A DNA stretch of 64,000 nucleotides from Exaiptasia diaphana (Eukaryota > Cnidaria > Anthozoa > Actiniaria > Aiptasiidae): assembly GCF_001417965.1 (NCBI RefSeq), contig NW_018388103.1, forward strand, positions 345,619-409,618. Reading direction: 5' to 3'. The position numbers were made by a program, and so were the translations under genes. Position 1 is the first letter of the stretch. Each line of letters begins with the position of its first letter. A model generated the notes under the pieces. It saw only the letters and a list, made by a program, of their open reading frames with translations, searched no databases and was not told the origin of the DNA. This document shows, piece after piece, positions 41,445 through 54,900 of the stretch.

Positions 41445-44400
41445 TTCTCTCTGTATTCTACGCTTTATTATTGATAGAATTAATTTATAATTTAGTAGGG
41501 TATGGGTCACATTGATGCCTACTCCAGCTCCATTTCTACAATCAAAAATACATGTTTATTTATGACCGAAAAGTGTAAATATTAAATTTGCTGAAATGTT
41601 ATTCGACTTTGTTGTTATGCTTGTTGGCCGGAGATCGAATGTCTCTCCAGTGGGGCACTATACGGTGTATTGAATGGTTCCTAAGCGGAAATACCGTTCG
41701 ATCGGAGGTCGGCTTGACTCCCCTGATATCAAAACGTTGTATACGAACCGTTGCTATTCGAGCTCGTCAAACAAACTGACATCGCATCAACCGAGGCATG
41801 TCGTTCTAGTGTTGTGGTTTTACGGCCATGCTGGGGTAGGAAATTAGGAAAACAGAGCACTACTCCATGGAATTATACAATCTTTATCACTAATCGACAG
41901 GAAGGATGTGCAAGAGTCGAGCTGTCTCCCAACCTACGACTGCTAATTTGTCGATTAACTTGTCGCTTCGATAGCCTTTTGACTACGATTAAGACATTTG
42001 TTGTTGGCAATGACACTCCGATTGTGTTGCAAATCGCTAAATGGGATAATGGGATCCCTATTTTGGACGTTTCCTATAAATTATTAATCGCTATGTAGGG
42101 TTATTTATAGAAATTTAATATTCCTCCATTCGTGATTTGAACTTTTGTGAACTTTGTGTATTTTGACTATTGGTTGAAAATGTTGTGCAATCGCTCGTTG
42201 TTTTTACACTCAGAGTTACTCTATCAGTCAAAGATTCGCTTAATTTCTAACCATTGAACTCTAATATCGCCGAAAAATTCATTTCATATGGCATGTTGAG
42301 TATGTTGGCATCCACTTCAGACGAATACACTTCAATTTGAATAGCTGAGCTCAAAAGACTGGATTAACTAAGTCTGTACGCTTCAAGAAGGGCATTATTC
42401 GGAAGTGAAAAAATTTCAAGTTTTCGCCATGATTTCTGCTCCCGTTTGAGTCACTTTTTCGATGTCAAAGGTCTATTTTGTTTTGAAGTTTGAGCATTGA
42501 AATCAATATCTTGTCTTCCTAGTGATTTCTTTTTTTATTTTTTATCTTTTTTTTGATTTTCAGTATTTCTGTTTTACATCGAGTTGATTCTCAAAGATTT
42601 TGAAATATGAGTTTTATTATTGTAATGATAACACTTCTTTTGGTTGCAAAATCGCCGAAAAAAATATCGGTTTCCATTACTTTGGAACCCTTTTGTGCCC
42701 TTGTAAAAGATAATTGCTCTGATAATTATAGGAATTACGAATACGATTTTTTGATATCTTATAAAAAATATTTTTTATATCTTTAAAAATTAATGCATAC
42801 TACAGTATGTCAATCGGTATAGAACTTACCATACTTTTGACATGAATTCCCTTAATTTAACTAATCTAACGAGCTTACAGCCGTAATCTTTTCGAATTAG
42901 AAAAAAATTATTTATAAATAATAGACTATTTATAATAACAACATAATTTTTAATATACGGCATACCGCTCGGTTATTTCCAATTCCCTCTAGATATAATT
43001 ATCTTTGCGTTTATTCGCAATTTTGTTGCCATAGTAATTCCTGCTTATTTATTCCTAATTATTACATCAATTTCAATCAATTACACAACAATATTAATTG
43101 CTCTAAAGTAAAATGGGTAATTAATTTTCTGTTTTGAACGAACAACATAATATTTACGTTTTATTTAAACCGACAATCACGAAAACTCGTTAAAAGGATT
43201 ACGAATACGATTCACGGGAAAATAATCAATTCATTAACTATGAATAGTTCTTTTTTTAATTTTCATTTTATTTATTCATTTATTCAGTACTAAATTATTT
43301 TGTTTGGACTTTATTACTAAAATGCCCGTAATACAGAGATATTCGTATTACTGAGGTGTTCGCATTATTGAGGTATCTAATAGGGAGAGGTTTCGCTGTA
43401 TTTTCATGTGCAAAGTCGTACTAGCCTCACTCTTGGTAGGCCTTCTATTCCTCCTCTTTGCTAATAACATCCAGTTTTTTCAGTTCCAAAAATACAAAGT
43501 TCGCCTTAATGTCCAAGAAAATTTCCATGTGCCATCATTTTGCCATTCTTCCTGTAATGCGTTTCTCCTATATGTTTCAATATTTCAATTTTTATATTCT
43601 CATTTCCCATTTTTCCATTTAAAATTAGTCTTAATAAGAGATAATTTGACAGTCAAATTGATATTTAGACAGCTAAAGCGGCTGTCGAGGTAGTACAAAT
43701 ATATCACCAGTAGTTTCTAATAGAAAACGAGTGCTGCCAATAGAAAACACGCCGTCTTTGAGTGATTTAATAGAATAATCAACTGGGGGCACAAAAGGTT
43801 AACTCCTTCAGTTCGGCTCAAATTACATACTGCCAAAATAGCATGACACCTTTCACTCTCGGCTATTTCTACTATTTATATCTTATTCCGTGGAAGAATT
43901 GACGTTAATCCAAGCTCAATCGATTTGTCAAACTGAAATGCAAGGAAGGAAATAAATTGTTCCTATAAAAATTACATAGTTTTAATGGTCTGATTTTCAT
44001 TTCTATCAGCTTTCTGAATCATTTTTTTCCTTTTTGTATTATGACCATGATTTTTACACAATTTTTTCCCGCATTTCTCGCGCCGCGTTTTGCCATTATT
44101 TGAAAATTATATTATGCTGTCTTGTCCCAAGAAAGAGATTCAGTGGCACGTTTTGTTCTCTTCACACAGTCAAAACTATGAACATAACATCAGCTTTGGT
44201 TCAAAAAAAAATATCGATCTCTTTCTTGTGCGCGACAAAGGATTTTTCAACAAGTGCAGACAAAACATTCCAGTAATCTTTGAAAGCATCAGTACACTAA
44301 ACTATAATATTTACTTTCATGCAAATTAGTCCATTTGCAGCTCTAAGTGACTTAGCGAAAGGCGTCATGGGGTGTCCTTTTTGGCAACTATGATTATTCA

Positions 44401-44450
44401 CTGAATTCACGACAACCATCGAAGGAAATACGTTAATACTTGGCTTAATT

Positions 44451-44742
44451 CCTTCCCGTACTTAGAATAGTACAAATCGCTGCAAAAATGCACGAGAGCA
44501 ATAATTCTAATACTTTTAATGCGTTGAAAACATTATTAATTACCCCGGATTCAGTTGATATTGAAAAATTCTTAATTTATCTTTGTATTATTCCAAGTTC
44601 TCTTCACATTTTCCGTTTAGCAAGCTTGTCGGGTCTTCCTGGTCCTTCCCGTACGTAGAATAGCACAAATCACTGCAAAAACGCACGAGAGCAATAATTC
44701 TAATCCTTTTAATGCGTTGAAAATATTATTAATCATCCCGAG
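44451..44742 (+). repeat. Direct duplication, two copies of about 99 bp
   Basis: CCTTCCCGTACTTAGAATAG through ATTATTAAT (44451-44549) recurs at 44644-44742 with about 10 differences. The intervening segment has a TTCCGTTTAGCAAGC block that recurs at about 45027, so the whole unit was duplicated more than once and decayed. Confidence 0.65.
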
Positions 44743-45770
44743 GAATTCTTGATTTAGCTTTGTATTAACACGTCTGAATTAAGATTAGCTCACGATAAAT
44801 ATTATTCTATGATAACTAAGCTTAAAATTTGGTTATTGTAGGAAAATTTATGTTATAGCATATGTGAACGCGCGCGGCACGGAATTTCATGTCTTTCATC
44901 CCTGCAAGTTTTATCTGATTGTTTTGAAAATAAATAGTACCAATTACTATCAGATGAGCTTCTATACTGAGTTTAAATTCACTGTAATAAGGTGGCCCTA
45001 GGGTAATTTTCTTATTTCAGTTCCCAAATTCCGTTTAGCAAGCTGGTCAGGTCTTCCTGGTCTTTTGCAAGATGTCAAGAATTGATGGAATTTTGACTGA
45101 TGCATGTCAATTACAAGTCAACTTGTACTGTCATGGCAACGTAAAAGGAGATAATCTTGACAACCAGATTCAGGGATCTTTGCTTTAGTTGCCATAGCAA
45201 TGAGTTCACATGGACATTTATCAAGCATTAAAACTGTAGATAAGAAATTTTGATCGGATCTGGAAAAGTGACCATTTTTCAAAATGAAAATTGGCAGTCT
45301 TGTCCAAAAATTCAGTACAACAGGAAGCCACTTAAAATACAACCGCCAGGGTTATGCTCCTTAATTTGCAAGATATATTTCATTGGCTGGTTGGCTACGA
45401 GTTAAATATATAGTTAAAGGGTTTTTAGACAAGAACTCGAATCAAGTAGCGCCTGGCAGGTCAAGTGAAATATGATTCACTAGTGTTGAAGTGGAGATTT
45501 TGACCCTGATGATCAGAATATCGCATTCCAAAATACGGGTTATGTTTACCAATCCGTACGAGTTTTGTTTTCAATTCCGAAGCCCAATAGCATCTTTTCT
45601 CATAAGTAAATTACGTAGTAATCATAACGTGTGATTTCCATAGGGAATTGTCATTGATTTTATGTTAAAAACCTAATTTTTTTCACATCTAGAATCATGC
45701 ACTTTTTCCATGAAATGGAAATTGAAAGTGAAACTTACAGGAGTATGTAATCAGATAGTCACTGAAATTT

Positions 45771-46241
45771 TCTTGTATTTTACAATCCCCGATAAAATTC
45801 CTATAAATTCTTACGATGGTGCTGTAAAATCCCTTTAAATTTTCACATACTTTGTAAATCTATATATCCAAATTTCCATACTTTTACATAGAATGGAATC
45901 AGTAAAAATTTGTTTACAGTGTTCAATGCAATCTGTTAATGAAAGCTAGAAAAAAAATCACTTCATGTACTTTATAATCCCATAAAATTAATAAATTCTG
46001 AAGATGCTGTAAAATCCCTGTAAATTGTAATGATACTTTGTAAATCTGTATAGAGTACAAACATTAAATGTGTGCAACACTTTCCACTATTTACTACAAA
46101 ATAGTGTTAATTAAACAATAGAAAACAATAAAATTAGCAGTATTTAGTGGTATTTATGTTGCACAGTTTTAGTGTTTGTACTCTACCTAAATTTCCATAC
46201 TTTTTACATAGAATGGAATCAGTAAAAATTTGTTTACAGTG
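45771..46241 (+). repeat. Tandem duplication whose second copy holds a MITE
   Basis: Copy A (about 45771-45921) and copy B (about 45964-46241) share TACTTTGTAAATCT, AAATTTCCATACTTTT and ACATAGAATGGAATCAGTAA to TTTACAGTG. Copy B is longer because the MITE at 46053-46183 interrupts it; copy A keeps the uninterrupted site at about 45861-45866. Confidence 0.75.
46053..46183. mobile_element. TA-flanked MITE, copy 2, with a resolvable empty site
   Basis: A 131-bp element with inverted ends (GAGTACAAACATTAAATGTG; CAGTTTTAGTGTTTGTACTC) flanked by TA at 46051-46052 and 46184-46185. The paralogous copy A at 45855-45880 reads straight through without the element and with a single TA at the site, so insertion and TA target duplication can be seen within this window. 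It matches the copy at 4287-4421. Confidence 0.8.
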
Positions 46242-49200
46242 AAAAAATCCCTGTGATATTTAAGAAGCATAGGCAATCAAACCCCTACTCTTTTCCTCTG
46301 CTGCTGTGCTTTTACTGTTCTAACAGGTTCCCCTCGACTATTCCAACTACGATACAGGAAATACACCGACGATTATTAGAATATTTTACATTTTTGGAGC
46401 AACTAAAGATGCTTATATACTAATGCCCTTAAGGCCATTATCATACTTATCTGCATGGCGGTCCGCGTCCATTCGAACACAAGAATCTAATAACTATTAT
46501 AGCATTACAATCTCGATTTAACGGAAAATTACAGTGTCATAGGTTCTAGGTGCTGTGCAATATTGATAGGGTATGGAGTTGGTGGTGTGGTACCGTAGTT
46601 TTCAGGTGTTGTGTAACAGGAAAAATCGAAGGCAGGAGTGTATAACTGTCGTGGGAAGTTTAGGGGTCAGTATTTGTCTGAGTTTAGGAAGTCGAGGGCT
46701 GGTTTAGTTTCATTTAATCGGCTGAGTTATTGAGCCCAGTCAGAATGAGATTTGAAAAACCTTGCCAAAACTAAATACGCGAGTAAAGACAACTTTAGCG
46801 ATTAACGTTTTTGACAGAAGTCAACCAAAAATGAAAATATGGGTAAGGTCTGCATATCACTTCCATTTGTGAAGATAATTCCCATGACTGAACTTCATTT
46901 TGAATGGAACAATTGATGTATCAACGAACAGCTGACAAAACACGCTGTAAAAGCTGGAAAGAAATTCATTTCCATTTTTGGGAATGCACAAGGGTTTAGG
47001 ACCGGTTTGAATACACAAAAGAATGCGCTGGCAAAACAAACCACTTCAATTTTATAACCAGTACTCAATCCCCTTGATACATGAGAGTCAAAACGAAAGA
47101 CAAGCTAGCTTAATAGCATACATCACTGCGAAAAAATAAGCAGCTCGACCACGTTAAATAAAAGTATAAATTTAGACTTACATTGTAAATAAAATGAGTT
47201 TACAAGGATTTAATGATTCACTCAGGAAATGGGTTGGGACACTAGGGTCTTAATTCACATATTTTTACAACGTTTTTCGATACTTTTTTCCCTTAGAAAA
47301 GAAAGACATTACTATTCCAGTAGTGACCTTGGGAAGGTAGAACAGCCCATGGAATAATAATGTGGCTATTTTGCAATAACAAACTATGAACTTACTGCTA
47401 TTTCTAATGAGGTTATCGAAGAGAGCTTAAATTGTCGAATAGAGATATGACACTCCAACTGAAAGGAAGTGTGGGTAATGAATATCACTAAGAAATTTAT
47501 CCCTCTTAGTAAGGTAGTAGGTATTTTGAACCATTTCATTTTTTGTTGGTTAATATAGACTATATAGCAAAAAGACAATGTGGAGCGACGCCATTTTGGA
47601 CAGCAAAACACGATGTGGGTTGCAGGCCTCTAACCATTCACGACTTTCCATACTCGGGTTCAGTGACCAACAACAAAAATCAACCCTAGAAAATCTCCCA
47701 AGCAGTTGGTGGGGGAAAGGAGGAGGAAGTGGGAAGGAGGAGGCTCAATGGTGAATGTTGATATTCAGAGGAATAGAGTTGGGCGTTGCCTCAAATCACG
47801 TGATGGTTACTTACTAACTTGCTTACAACTGGATAGCATAGTGGTTACCCGTCTAAAGACGTGAGTAACCACAAAAACTGCAGAACTATTTTCTATTTTT
47901 AGAAAGAAAAAACGGCTTAGGAGAGCCGCAAGTGGACATGAAAAAGTGCGAGGTCTATCACTCCTATCATGCTTTGTGCACAAAATGCCGTCGATGTACA
48001 GTGCCTATGAGATCGCATTTGCAATAATGCAACCATAATTCTTTTCGGTTATGCAATCTCCATTCACATTTTGTTCCAACGCATGTAGTCAACTACAAAG
48101 ATTGAAAACTAAAACCGCAGTAATATGACCGACCGTTATAAGAGTTCAAACTTCCTGTTTACGATGTAGGACTTGACGTACACATAGCTGCGAGAGTGAC
48201 TAAGTGGCACTCATTACCAATATCATAAACAACAATATAGTTAAGATACGATAATAACAGAATTATAAATATCCATAGTAAGCAATACTGAAAAAATTTT
48301 TTTTTTTTTGTACTTTCATTAGAAGATGAAATTTTTGGTACGGGAAGCGTATATAATAAAACTTATGTTAAGAGAATGTGTCTCATGTCGATGACGGAAT
48401 CACTTTAATCTTGCAGCTATAGTACTGTTTCCAAAGTTAAGCTTTTTTGGAATAATTTTCATACGAGTATTGTGATGAGCAGATGAATATTATCTTTGTA
48501 CATGCGCTGCTAAAAAAATGACCCCCGAGCTAAATATTTATAGCTATTATCGAAGTAGCTAGTAAGGTGCATTGTGGACTCCGTTACGTTAGATTATTAA
48601 GTTAACTTGCCAACATTGACAGAGAAATAAAAATGTGTTTTAGAAACGTAAAAACAGGTAGTTTTGAGTATATTAATCTTTGAAAGCAAGTTGTTTCAAT
48701 AAGGAGTTGTTTTTTATGTCACGGTTACATTGAAGTGAGAAATTTCTGTCATTTCCTGTTTTCGTTCGTATAATTGTAAATACTGAACTCAATTAAAAGC
48801 TATTTATATCATGTAACATCAAATGCTTTGATATATCTTGAAAATTGCATACATTTTAAGGAAGAGGAGTAAAAACTGTATTCAACATGCATCCTGCGCG
48901 TACTGTGATTGTAGCCGCGCAAATCACGAAATCAGGTGCATAACACGCACAAAAACTACTTAATTATAAGTGTTTACTGTTCCAAAAGGGTCTCATCTAA
49001 ATACCAAATACGGTAGTATCTGTACCTCAAACTCCAGCCACTTTCACATATGAATGCCTATTGATTGAAATCGTTATCACCCTTGATTTTTTGGATCTAG
49101 GGATTAGGACTATGGGAAACCGTACATTTAAAATATAACTAGACGATCAGCGATCGTTTACATGGGCTTCCTGTGGTANCACAATCAGCAAACGAAGCAN

Positions 49201-50090
49201 NCAGTGACAATAGTTTTATTGTGGTAATCGAAGAATTGTATTTTATTGAGCCCTAATAAAGTTAATATTACTAAGACTAAAGCAAAAATATTTCTTTTAA
49301 TAAAAATAATAAAACAAGCAATGTACTTTATAGCATTAAGCATAATATTGTGAAAGAAGTAAGTATGTTTGACGAGCCATTACTCGTAAACACAAGTCGA
49401 TAGTCTTTCATGTTCTACGCTTAAAATACTTCCAATCATTTCATTTTCCTCAGTATAACACTGTTTGCATTCCTTAGATAGTCTTTTGTGATTGCAGAGC
49501 CGTATATAATTCGCTTATTCACGATAGGAAGATTCACGATCAATTCACGGTATCCCTACAAATGCCCTTTCGAAAAACGCTCGACATCATTTAGTGTTTC
49601 TATACCGCTAATGACACGTGGATTTGTAAGAGATTTGAGCGTATTTGTAGTAGCTAGATCCGTGATTTCTATCTCTAATATAAACGATCCTTAAACTAGG
49701 TCCGAAATGAAGCACGAGGCAAGCGGTTGCTTAGAAACATTAATGACAATAACACAATAGAAAAGGTCCCGGATATACNACTTTGAAGCATGTTGAAGGA
49801 AAGTCGTCGGTAATTTTAGACATGGTCTTCCACAGGAAGCCCATGTAAAAATGCCAACTTTTTTTCCGAAATATTGGATATTTTGTATCTTCAACTGATG
49901 AAATCGCACTTAAATTCAGAACTCAACTTAAAATTTCAACTGTTTCAGATTTCGTATTTCGTTAGAATTTCATGAAAGCGCGAACATTCATCGAAATGTG
50001 CTAAATTCGACGTTGAATTATACAGCCGAAGATAAATTCTGTTGTCAATGTTTCATCTTTATAAATTCAATTAATGGATTAGTCAATAAT

Positions 50091-50303
50091 CCAGTTTCGA
50101 ATTCTCCAATGCTCTGTGTTAGCCTCATTTGTGCGCAAAATATTCGTAATTGTGAGAATAAAAGTGTGAGATTTCATATCAATTCTATTGTCTCTCTTTT
50201 CAAATTCCATGCGTTTTCACAGGCTATCAATAAAACAAAAGAATATGTTACTTGGTTTTGAGGCTAACACAGAGCAAACCAGAACTCGAAATTGGAGTAT
50301 TCT
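50091..50303. mobile_element. Inverted-repeat element with GCTCTGTGTTAGCCTCA ends
   Basis: GCTCTGTGTTAGCCTCA at about 50110-50126 is perfectly inverted at about 50259-50275, and the inverted similarity extends outward through TTTCGARTTCT on both sides. The arms are about 32 bp, separated by about 130 bp. It is a probable MITE; the 87-residue open frame across it is not regarded as a gene. Confidence 0.55.
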
Positions 50304-51429
50304 ATTATTTAAGTGAGTCTTATCATTCTTGTTCACTAAGCATGTTCTTGAGTCTATAATGGGTTCCTATCGGGGCTTATTATATCCTTCAATTCGATAA
50401 CCTCTAAAAGAGGTCAAGCGTGATCACCTATATAGGGTATGCTTATCATATAAAATGTATTCACGCTGGCGCCAAGATAACCAAAAGATCGGAGAAAACC
50501 CGTACTACACAAATCAATTTTAAATCAAAATGGATTGGTCTAAGTCAAGGACCAGTGCTCCTTTCCATTATGACGTCATGCAATGATCGGCGAAATGCAC
50601 TTTGGGAATGGAGAAAGTTATACGCTCTTGTAGGCTTTATCATTCATCCAGCGTCTGAAACACGCACAGGTATCCCAGTATCTTTTTCATTTATTTCCGA
50701 CNGAAATTAGACAGAAATTCCGGATGTAACACTGGCTATATCAGCGGTATTTTTCCACTAATAATGACGTCATGTTTTGACGAAGTGCATCATGGTATCG
50801 ATGAAATTATTTCATTAAAATAATAAATTAAAATATTAAAATATTGAATATGGCGGAAAAGTCTTTGCGAAATTAATGTCGTCCGCGTCGAGGAGGATGC
50901 TTTAGAAGATTATTAGATAAGTTGGGTGTTACTTGAGGTAATTAAAGACCTATCTGGAAAATATGCTTGTTCTTCATAGAAAACAAACCTGAACAGCACT
51001 CACTTTTGACTATTGTAGAATTTTCGCCAATCCATGTATGCCAACATTGTTCGTTGAAGGTGTATTTGTTTCTAAGTTTCACATCATAGATACAACATAA
51101 TGATAAGCTATTATGTTTTGGACTACCTGTGGTGAATAAGCGACAATCACGGGATGGGAGGGTTGATATTTTTGACAATGTCATTATTGCAGTTTCATTC
51201 AACAAATATGTACAAGATCACAATGTCAATGTATTAAGATAAACAAGTCAATTTTGCAAAAAAACTCAATTATATATTATAACTGGCACTAAAGCTCTTT
51301 CAGTGAAAGTTCAAAGTTGTATTCTTTCACGGCTATGACTGATTTGTACGGCTTGGACAGGAATTTTGTCGATCTTCGAGAGGACTGGGAAGCAAAGAAC
51401 GAGCTTCGAGAGACACCATTCCCATGTAC

Positions 51430-51612
51430 TTCTCCATGAAGAAGTTATTTGTCAATCTAAGGAGATACCTCGCCATATAAAGAGTTACTTGACCATATAA
51501 GGTTAAAATCTCTGGTTTGATCTCTGATCCCAGCAAGTTCTCCATAAATAGAGTTAATTAACCATATATGGAGTTGATTCTCCATATTAGGAGATACTTC
51601 TCCATATCAAAA
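51430..51612. repeat. 20-bp tandem repeat forming CArG boxes
   Basis: Units of 20 bp of the type GAGTTACTTCTCCATATAAG run in two blocks (about 51450-51502 and 51529-51610), at least seven units. Where units adjoin they make CC(A/T)6GG. The array lies within 210 bp of the FGF stop codon, so it is in the 3'UTR or just beyond. Confidence 0.7.
51493..51591. promoter_or_regulatory. Three perfect CArG (SRF) boxes
   Basis: CCATATAAGG (51493-51502), CCATATATGG (51562-51571) and CCATATTAGG (51582-51591) all match the CC(A/T)6GG consensus for serum response factor. The last two are 20 bp apart, about two helical turns. They arise from the tandem repeat, so they may be fortuitous. Confidence 0.4.
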
Positions 51613-51638
51613 GTAAGTTCCACTCCAGTGAGAATTAA

Positions 51639-51935
51639 TTACAACCTCTTTGTCTTTTTACGCATTATGCGTTTGATTTTCTTCATTGTACGAGCTTTTC
51701 CTAATTTCTTTCGTTGTCTGTAGAAATTTCCGTCGTTGCTTACTTCTTCAAAATCTCTTTGCAGAAATAATTTAGCTTTTAACTTAAATTGTCCTCGAGG
51801 ACCCTTCAAGACTTTACCGCGTTTGTTCACTGTCAGAAACCAATCGCGGTGCAAGTCAGACTGATACATGTAGTAGCCAGAATATTCGTGCTCTCTAAAC
51901 CTGCATCTTCTCAACGGCATCTGTCTTCTTCGCTT
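51639..51935 (-). CDS. FGF: FGF exon 5: second half of core and basic tail
   Basis: 98 codons plus stop, entered in phase 0 after a CCTTATAG acceptor. It starts KRRRQMPLRRCRFREHEY and contains the last strands of the beta-trefoil (WFLTVNKRGKVLKG, KLKAKLFLQR), then a tail of which about half the residues are Lys or Arg. Confidence 0.92.
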   Translation of the reverse strand, partial: KRRRQMPLRRCRFREHEYSGYYMYQSDLHRDWFLTVNKRGKVLKGPRGQFKLKAKLFLQRDFEEVSNDGNFYRQRKKLGKARTMKKIKRIMRKKTKRL

Positions 51936-54900
51936 CTATAAGGTTAAATAAAATAGCGTTTTAATATAATATAATATAATATGATATGATTGCTCGTTTT
52001 CACTAAAAATATATAAGGCCAGAGTCCAAGTTGGTTGAACTATAAACGATATAAACTAATGAGAAATCCGGCTTTGTTGAAGTTCATCAAATGGTACAAT
52101 TGCCGCTACGGTGTATTTCGCAAACGAAGAATGCAATGCAATACAATACAATGCCGGCAATACAATGCAACGTAACGTAATGCAATAAGTTAGGTATAAT
52201 ACCGAGAACTGAGGCAATAAATCCATGCAGCACGGAAAATGCAGCGTTTGAGTATCCGAGCTACAGTTTGATTGCGGAAGGCTTCCCAACAAAAACAATG
52301 CCAAACAACATTAACGTTATAACCATGGTCAGGTTACTAAATTCCCAGAAGGGTTACTCTAAACAATTGCTTTTCAATTCTATTCAGGGTAAGCTAACGA
52401 ATCTCAACTACAACAAATAAAACGAGTTTTTATGTTATCGGTTAGTTACGTAGCATAGTACTATAAGATGGGTATTTGGATTCGGAAGGCTTCGGGTTCG
52501 AATCCTACAGCAGGGTTTCTATCAAAAGGCTTTTTCACCAAATTTCGGAACTAAGTACATGAATTCGGGAGTCAGTACAAATTAAAACGACCGCTGGGAG
52601 TATGGGACGACTGCAAACAAAACAGCAAAAAGCTGACAAAAAAAGCTGACTCAATGATGTAATAATGGAATTTAGTGTAGCGCGTTGTAGTGCAGAGTGG
52701 AGTGGTGTGGTGTAGTGCAGAGTGGTGTGGTGTGGTGTGGTGTAGTCTAGTGCAGAGTGGTGTGGTGTAGTCTAGTGCAGAGTGGTGTGGTGTGGTGTAG
52801 TCTAGTGCAGAGTGGTGTGGTGTGGTGTAGTCTAGTGCAGAGTGGTGTGGTGTGGTGTGGTCTAGTGCAGAGTGGTGTGGTATTGTCTAGTGCAGAATGG
52901 TGTGTTGTAGTGTAGTGGAGAGTAGTGTGATGTAGTACAGAGTCGTGTGGTATAGTCTAGTGTGCTGTAGTGCAGAATGGTGTGTTGTAGTGTTGTGGAG
53001 AGTAGTGTGATGTAGTACAGAGTCGTGTGGCATAGTCTAGTGTGCTGTAGTGAAGAGTGGTGTAGTGTAGTGTAGTGCAGAGTAGTGTGGTCTAGTGTGG
53101 TGTAGTGTAGTGTAGAGTAGTGCAGAGTGGTGTGGTGTGGTGTAGTGTAGTGTATTGTAGTGCAGTGTGATGTGGTGTGTTGTAGTGCAGTGTGGTGTGG
53201 TGTGGTGTGGTCTATTGTAGTGTAGTGCAGAGTAGTGTGGTCTAGTGTGGTATAGTGTAGTGTAGACTAGTGCAGAGTGGTGTGGTGTAGTGTAGTGTAT
53301 TGTAGTGTAGTGTATTGTAGTGCAGAGTGGTGTGGTGTGTTGTAGTGTAGTGCAGAGTGGTGTGGTATAGTGTAGTGCAGAGTAGTGCAGAGTGGAGTGG
53401 TGTAGTACAGAGTGGTGTGTTGTAGTATAATGCAGAGCAGTGTAGTCTAGTGCAGAGTGGTGTGGTGTGGTGTAGTGCTATGTATAATTCAGAGTGGTGT
53501 GGTGTGGTATAGTGTCATATGTATAGCAGGATGGAGTGGTGTAGTTTACTGTGCTAGTGGAGTTCAGGACTGTGTGCTGTAGTGCAAAAATAGTTTAGTG
53601 TGTTGCAGTGTAGTGTAGCATAGGGTAGTTTATTGCACTTGATCGAAAAACGAAAGCCATAATGAAGGTCCAACTTACCCTTAAACCTTTTAGCGTTCCA
53701 TTTTTATCCATACAAAGATAAAGGTTACTTTTAACTCCACGTATGAGTACAATGCTGAACGAAATCGTCTCGATGGAAACATTAGCTGTGAATAAAACAA
53801 GGATGTCAATCGTAATATACGTAATAAAGGCTATGAGACGTCGTTTCCGCCATAATAATGGTTGGCGCACACTACGACGTAAGCAGAAGTTGAATCGTAG
53901 ATGGCAAAAGTCCTGCATGTCCTGCATATGTTTTACCTTTACACACTCATTTGTTTTTAGCATAAGCAAAGGAAGAAACATAATGAAACGGAAGACCTTT
54001 CTTTTTTTTATGTTTCTGCTTCCGCATTTTCCCAAGGTTCTCATGTGGAAAATTCCTGTTCTTCTGCCTCTACTTATGTCATAGAGTGTGAACTGACCCG
54101 GCTTACGTAGCAACCGCGTCCAAAGAGTGATGGAAGGCTGCACTCAAAGGAAACTGCTCATTACTATATCGCTAGGACGTGTGATTAGGCTGACGTTTAG
54201 ATTTAACGCTTGCTGGTTGTGGATGAATGTTTCGACTGGCATTATATATAGATTGAAACAACCTAATTTGAATTCGGCTTTCATCCTCTCGTGTTTCTTG
54301 GACGCGTGTGCGTCGCAGACTGAATTTAGCTTTAAAGTAGCACTGTTTAATAGTAAATAGTACAAAGTATTGCACACTGGAAAAGTGCTCATTCATAACT
54401 TTATACCACAGCTATAAGATCAACGTAATTCCTAATAAAGTTCTTGATTTCATTTCACGGCTTTGCAGCGTGATTTTTTACAAAAGCTGCTAAAACTATC
54501 AGACAAGCAAACTGCAAATCTCGTAAACCACAAATGCTTAAAGATTACTTGAAAAACAATCAGGAATTTTGTGGCTTTGCAAAGAGGAATTCCAGAAATT
54601 ACTCGTTTAACTCGTTGTGACTTGAGAGAAAATCTTCAGTCAGCTTTAACCTTGATTCGTCCTGCTTGCTGATATTTCATTATTTGCTCAAGGTATTCTA
54701 TGTAAGTCTTGTGTCAAATTAGTATTGAAATGAATCTTCTTTTTTACTGATTCTGGTTGCTTTCTGCATTCAGTGAAATAGTTCACTCATACTCGTACAC
54801 AATACTTGTAATCACAGTCATAATACTTCTACTTTAATCAGTACATTTTCTCATGTTTACGAAAACCACTTTAGACATTGACAAAACAGTAAAATGTACC

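Larger units (their letters stand above)
41445..51638. other. Intergenic region between Sprouty and FGF 3' ends
   Basis: About 10 kb of AT-rich DNA, including the Sprouty 3'UTR (an ATTAAA at 41581 is a candidate signal). It contains duplications at 44451-44742 and 45771-46241 with an inserted MITE, an inverted-repeat element at 50091-50303, a few N positions, and the 20-bp CArG repeat at its end. Frames such as 41751-42098 show no domain and are not called. Confidence 0.55.

Noticed and set aside
41751-42098. 115-codon frame after Sprouty
   Set aside because: No domain or conserved motif; probably chance.
52056-52304. 82-codon minus-strand frame in the last FGF intron
   Set aside because: Composed largely of the AATGC/AATAC repeat (LYCIALHC-type peptide), no domain.
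53786-54143. Upstream part of a 182-codon minus-strand frame
   Set aside because: Only 53679-53785 is FGF-like; the rest lies before a good splice acceptor and shows no domain.
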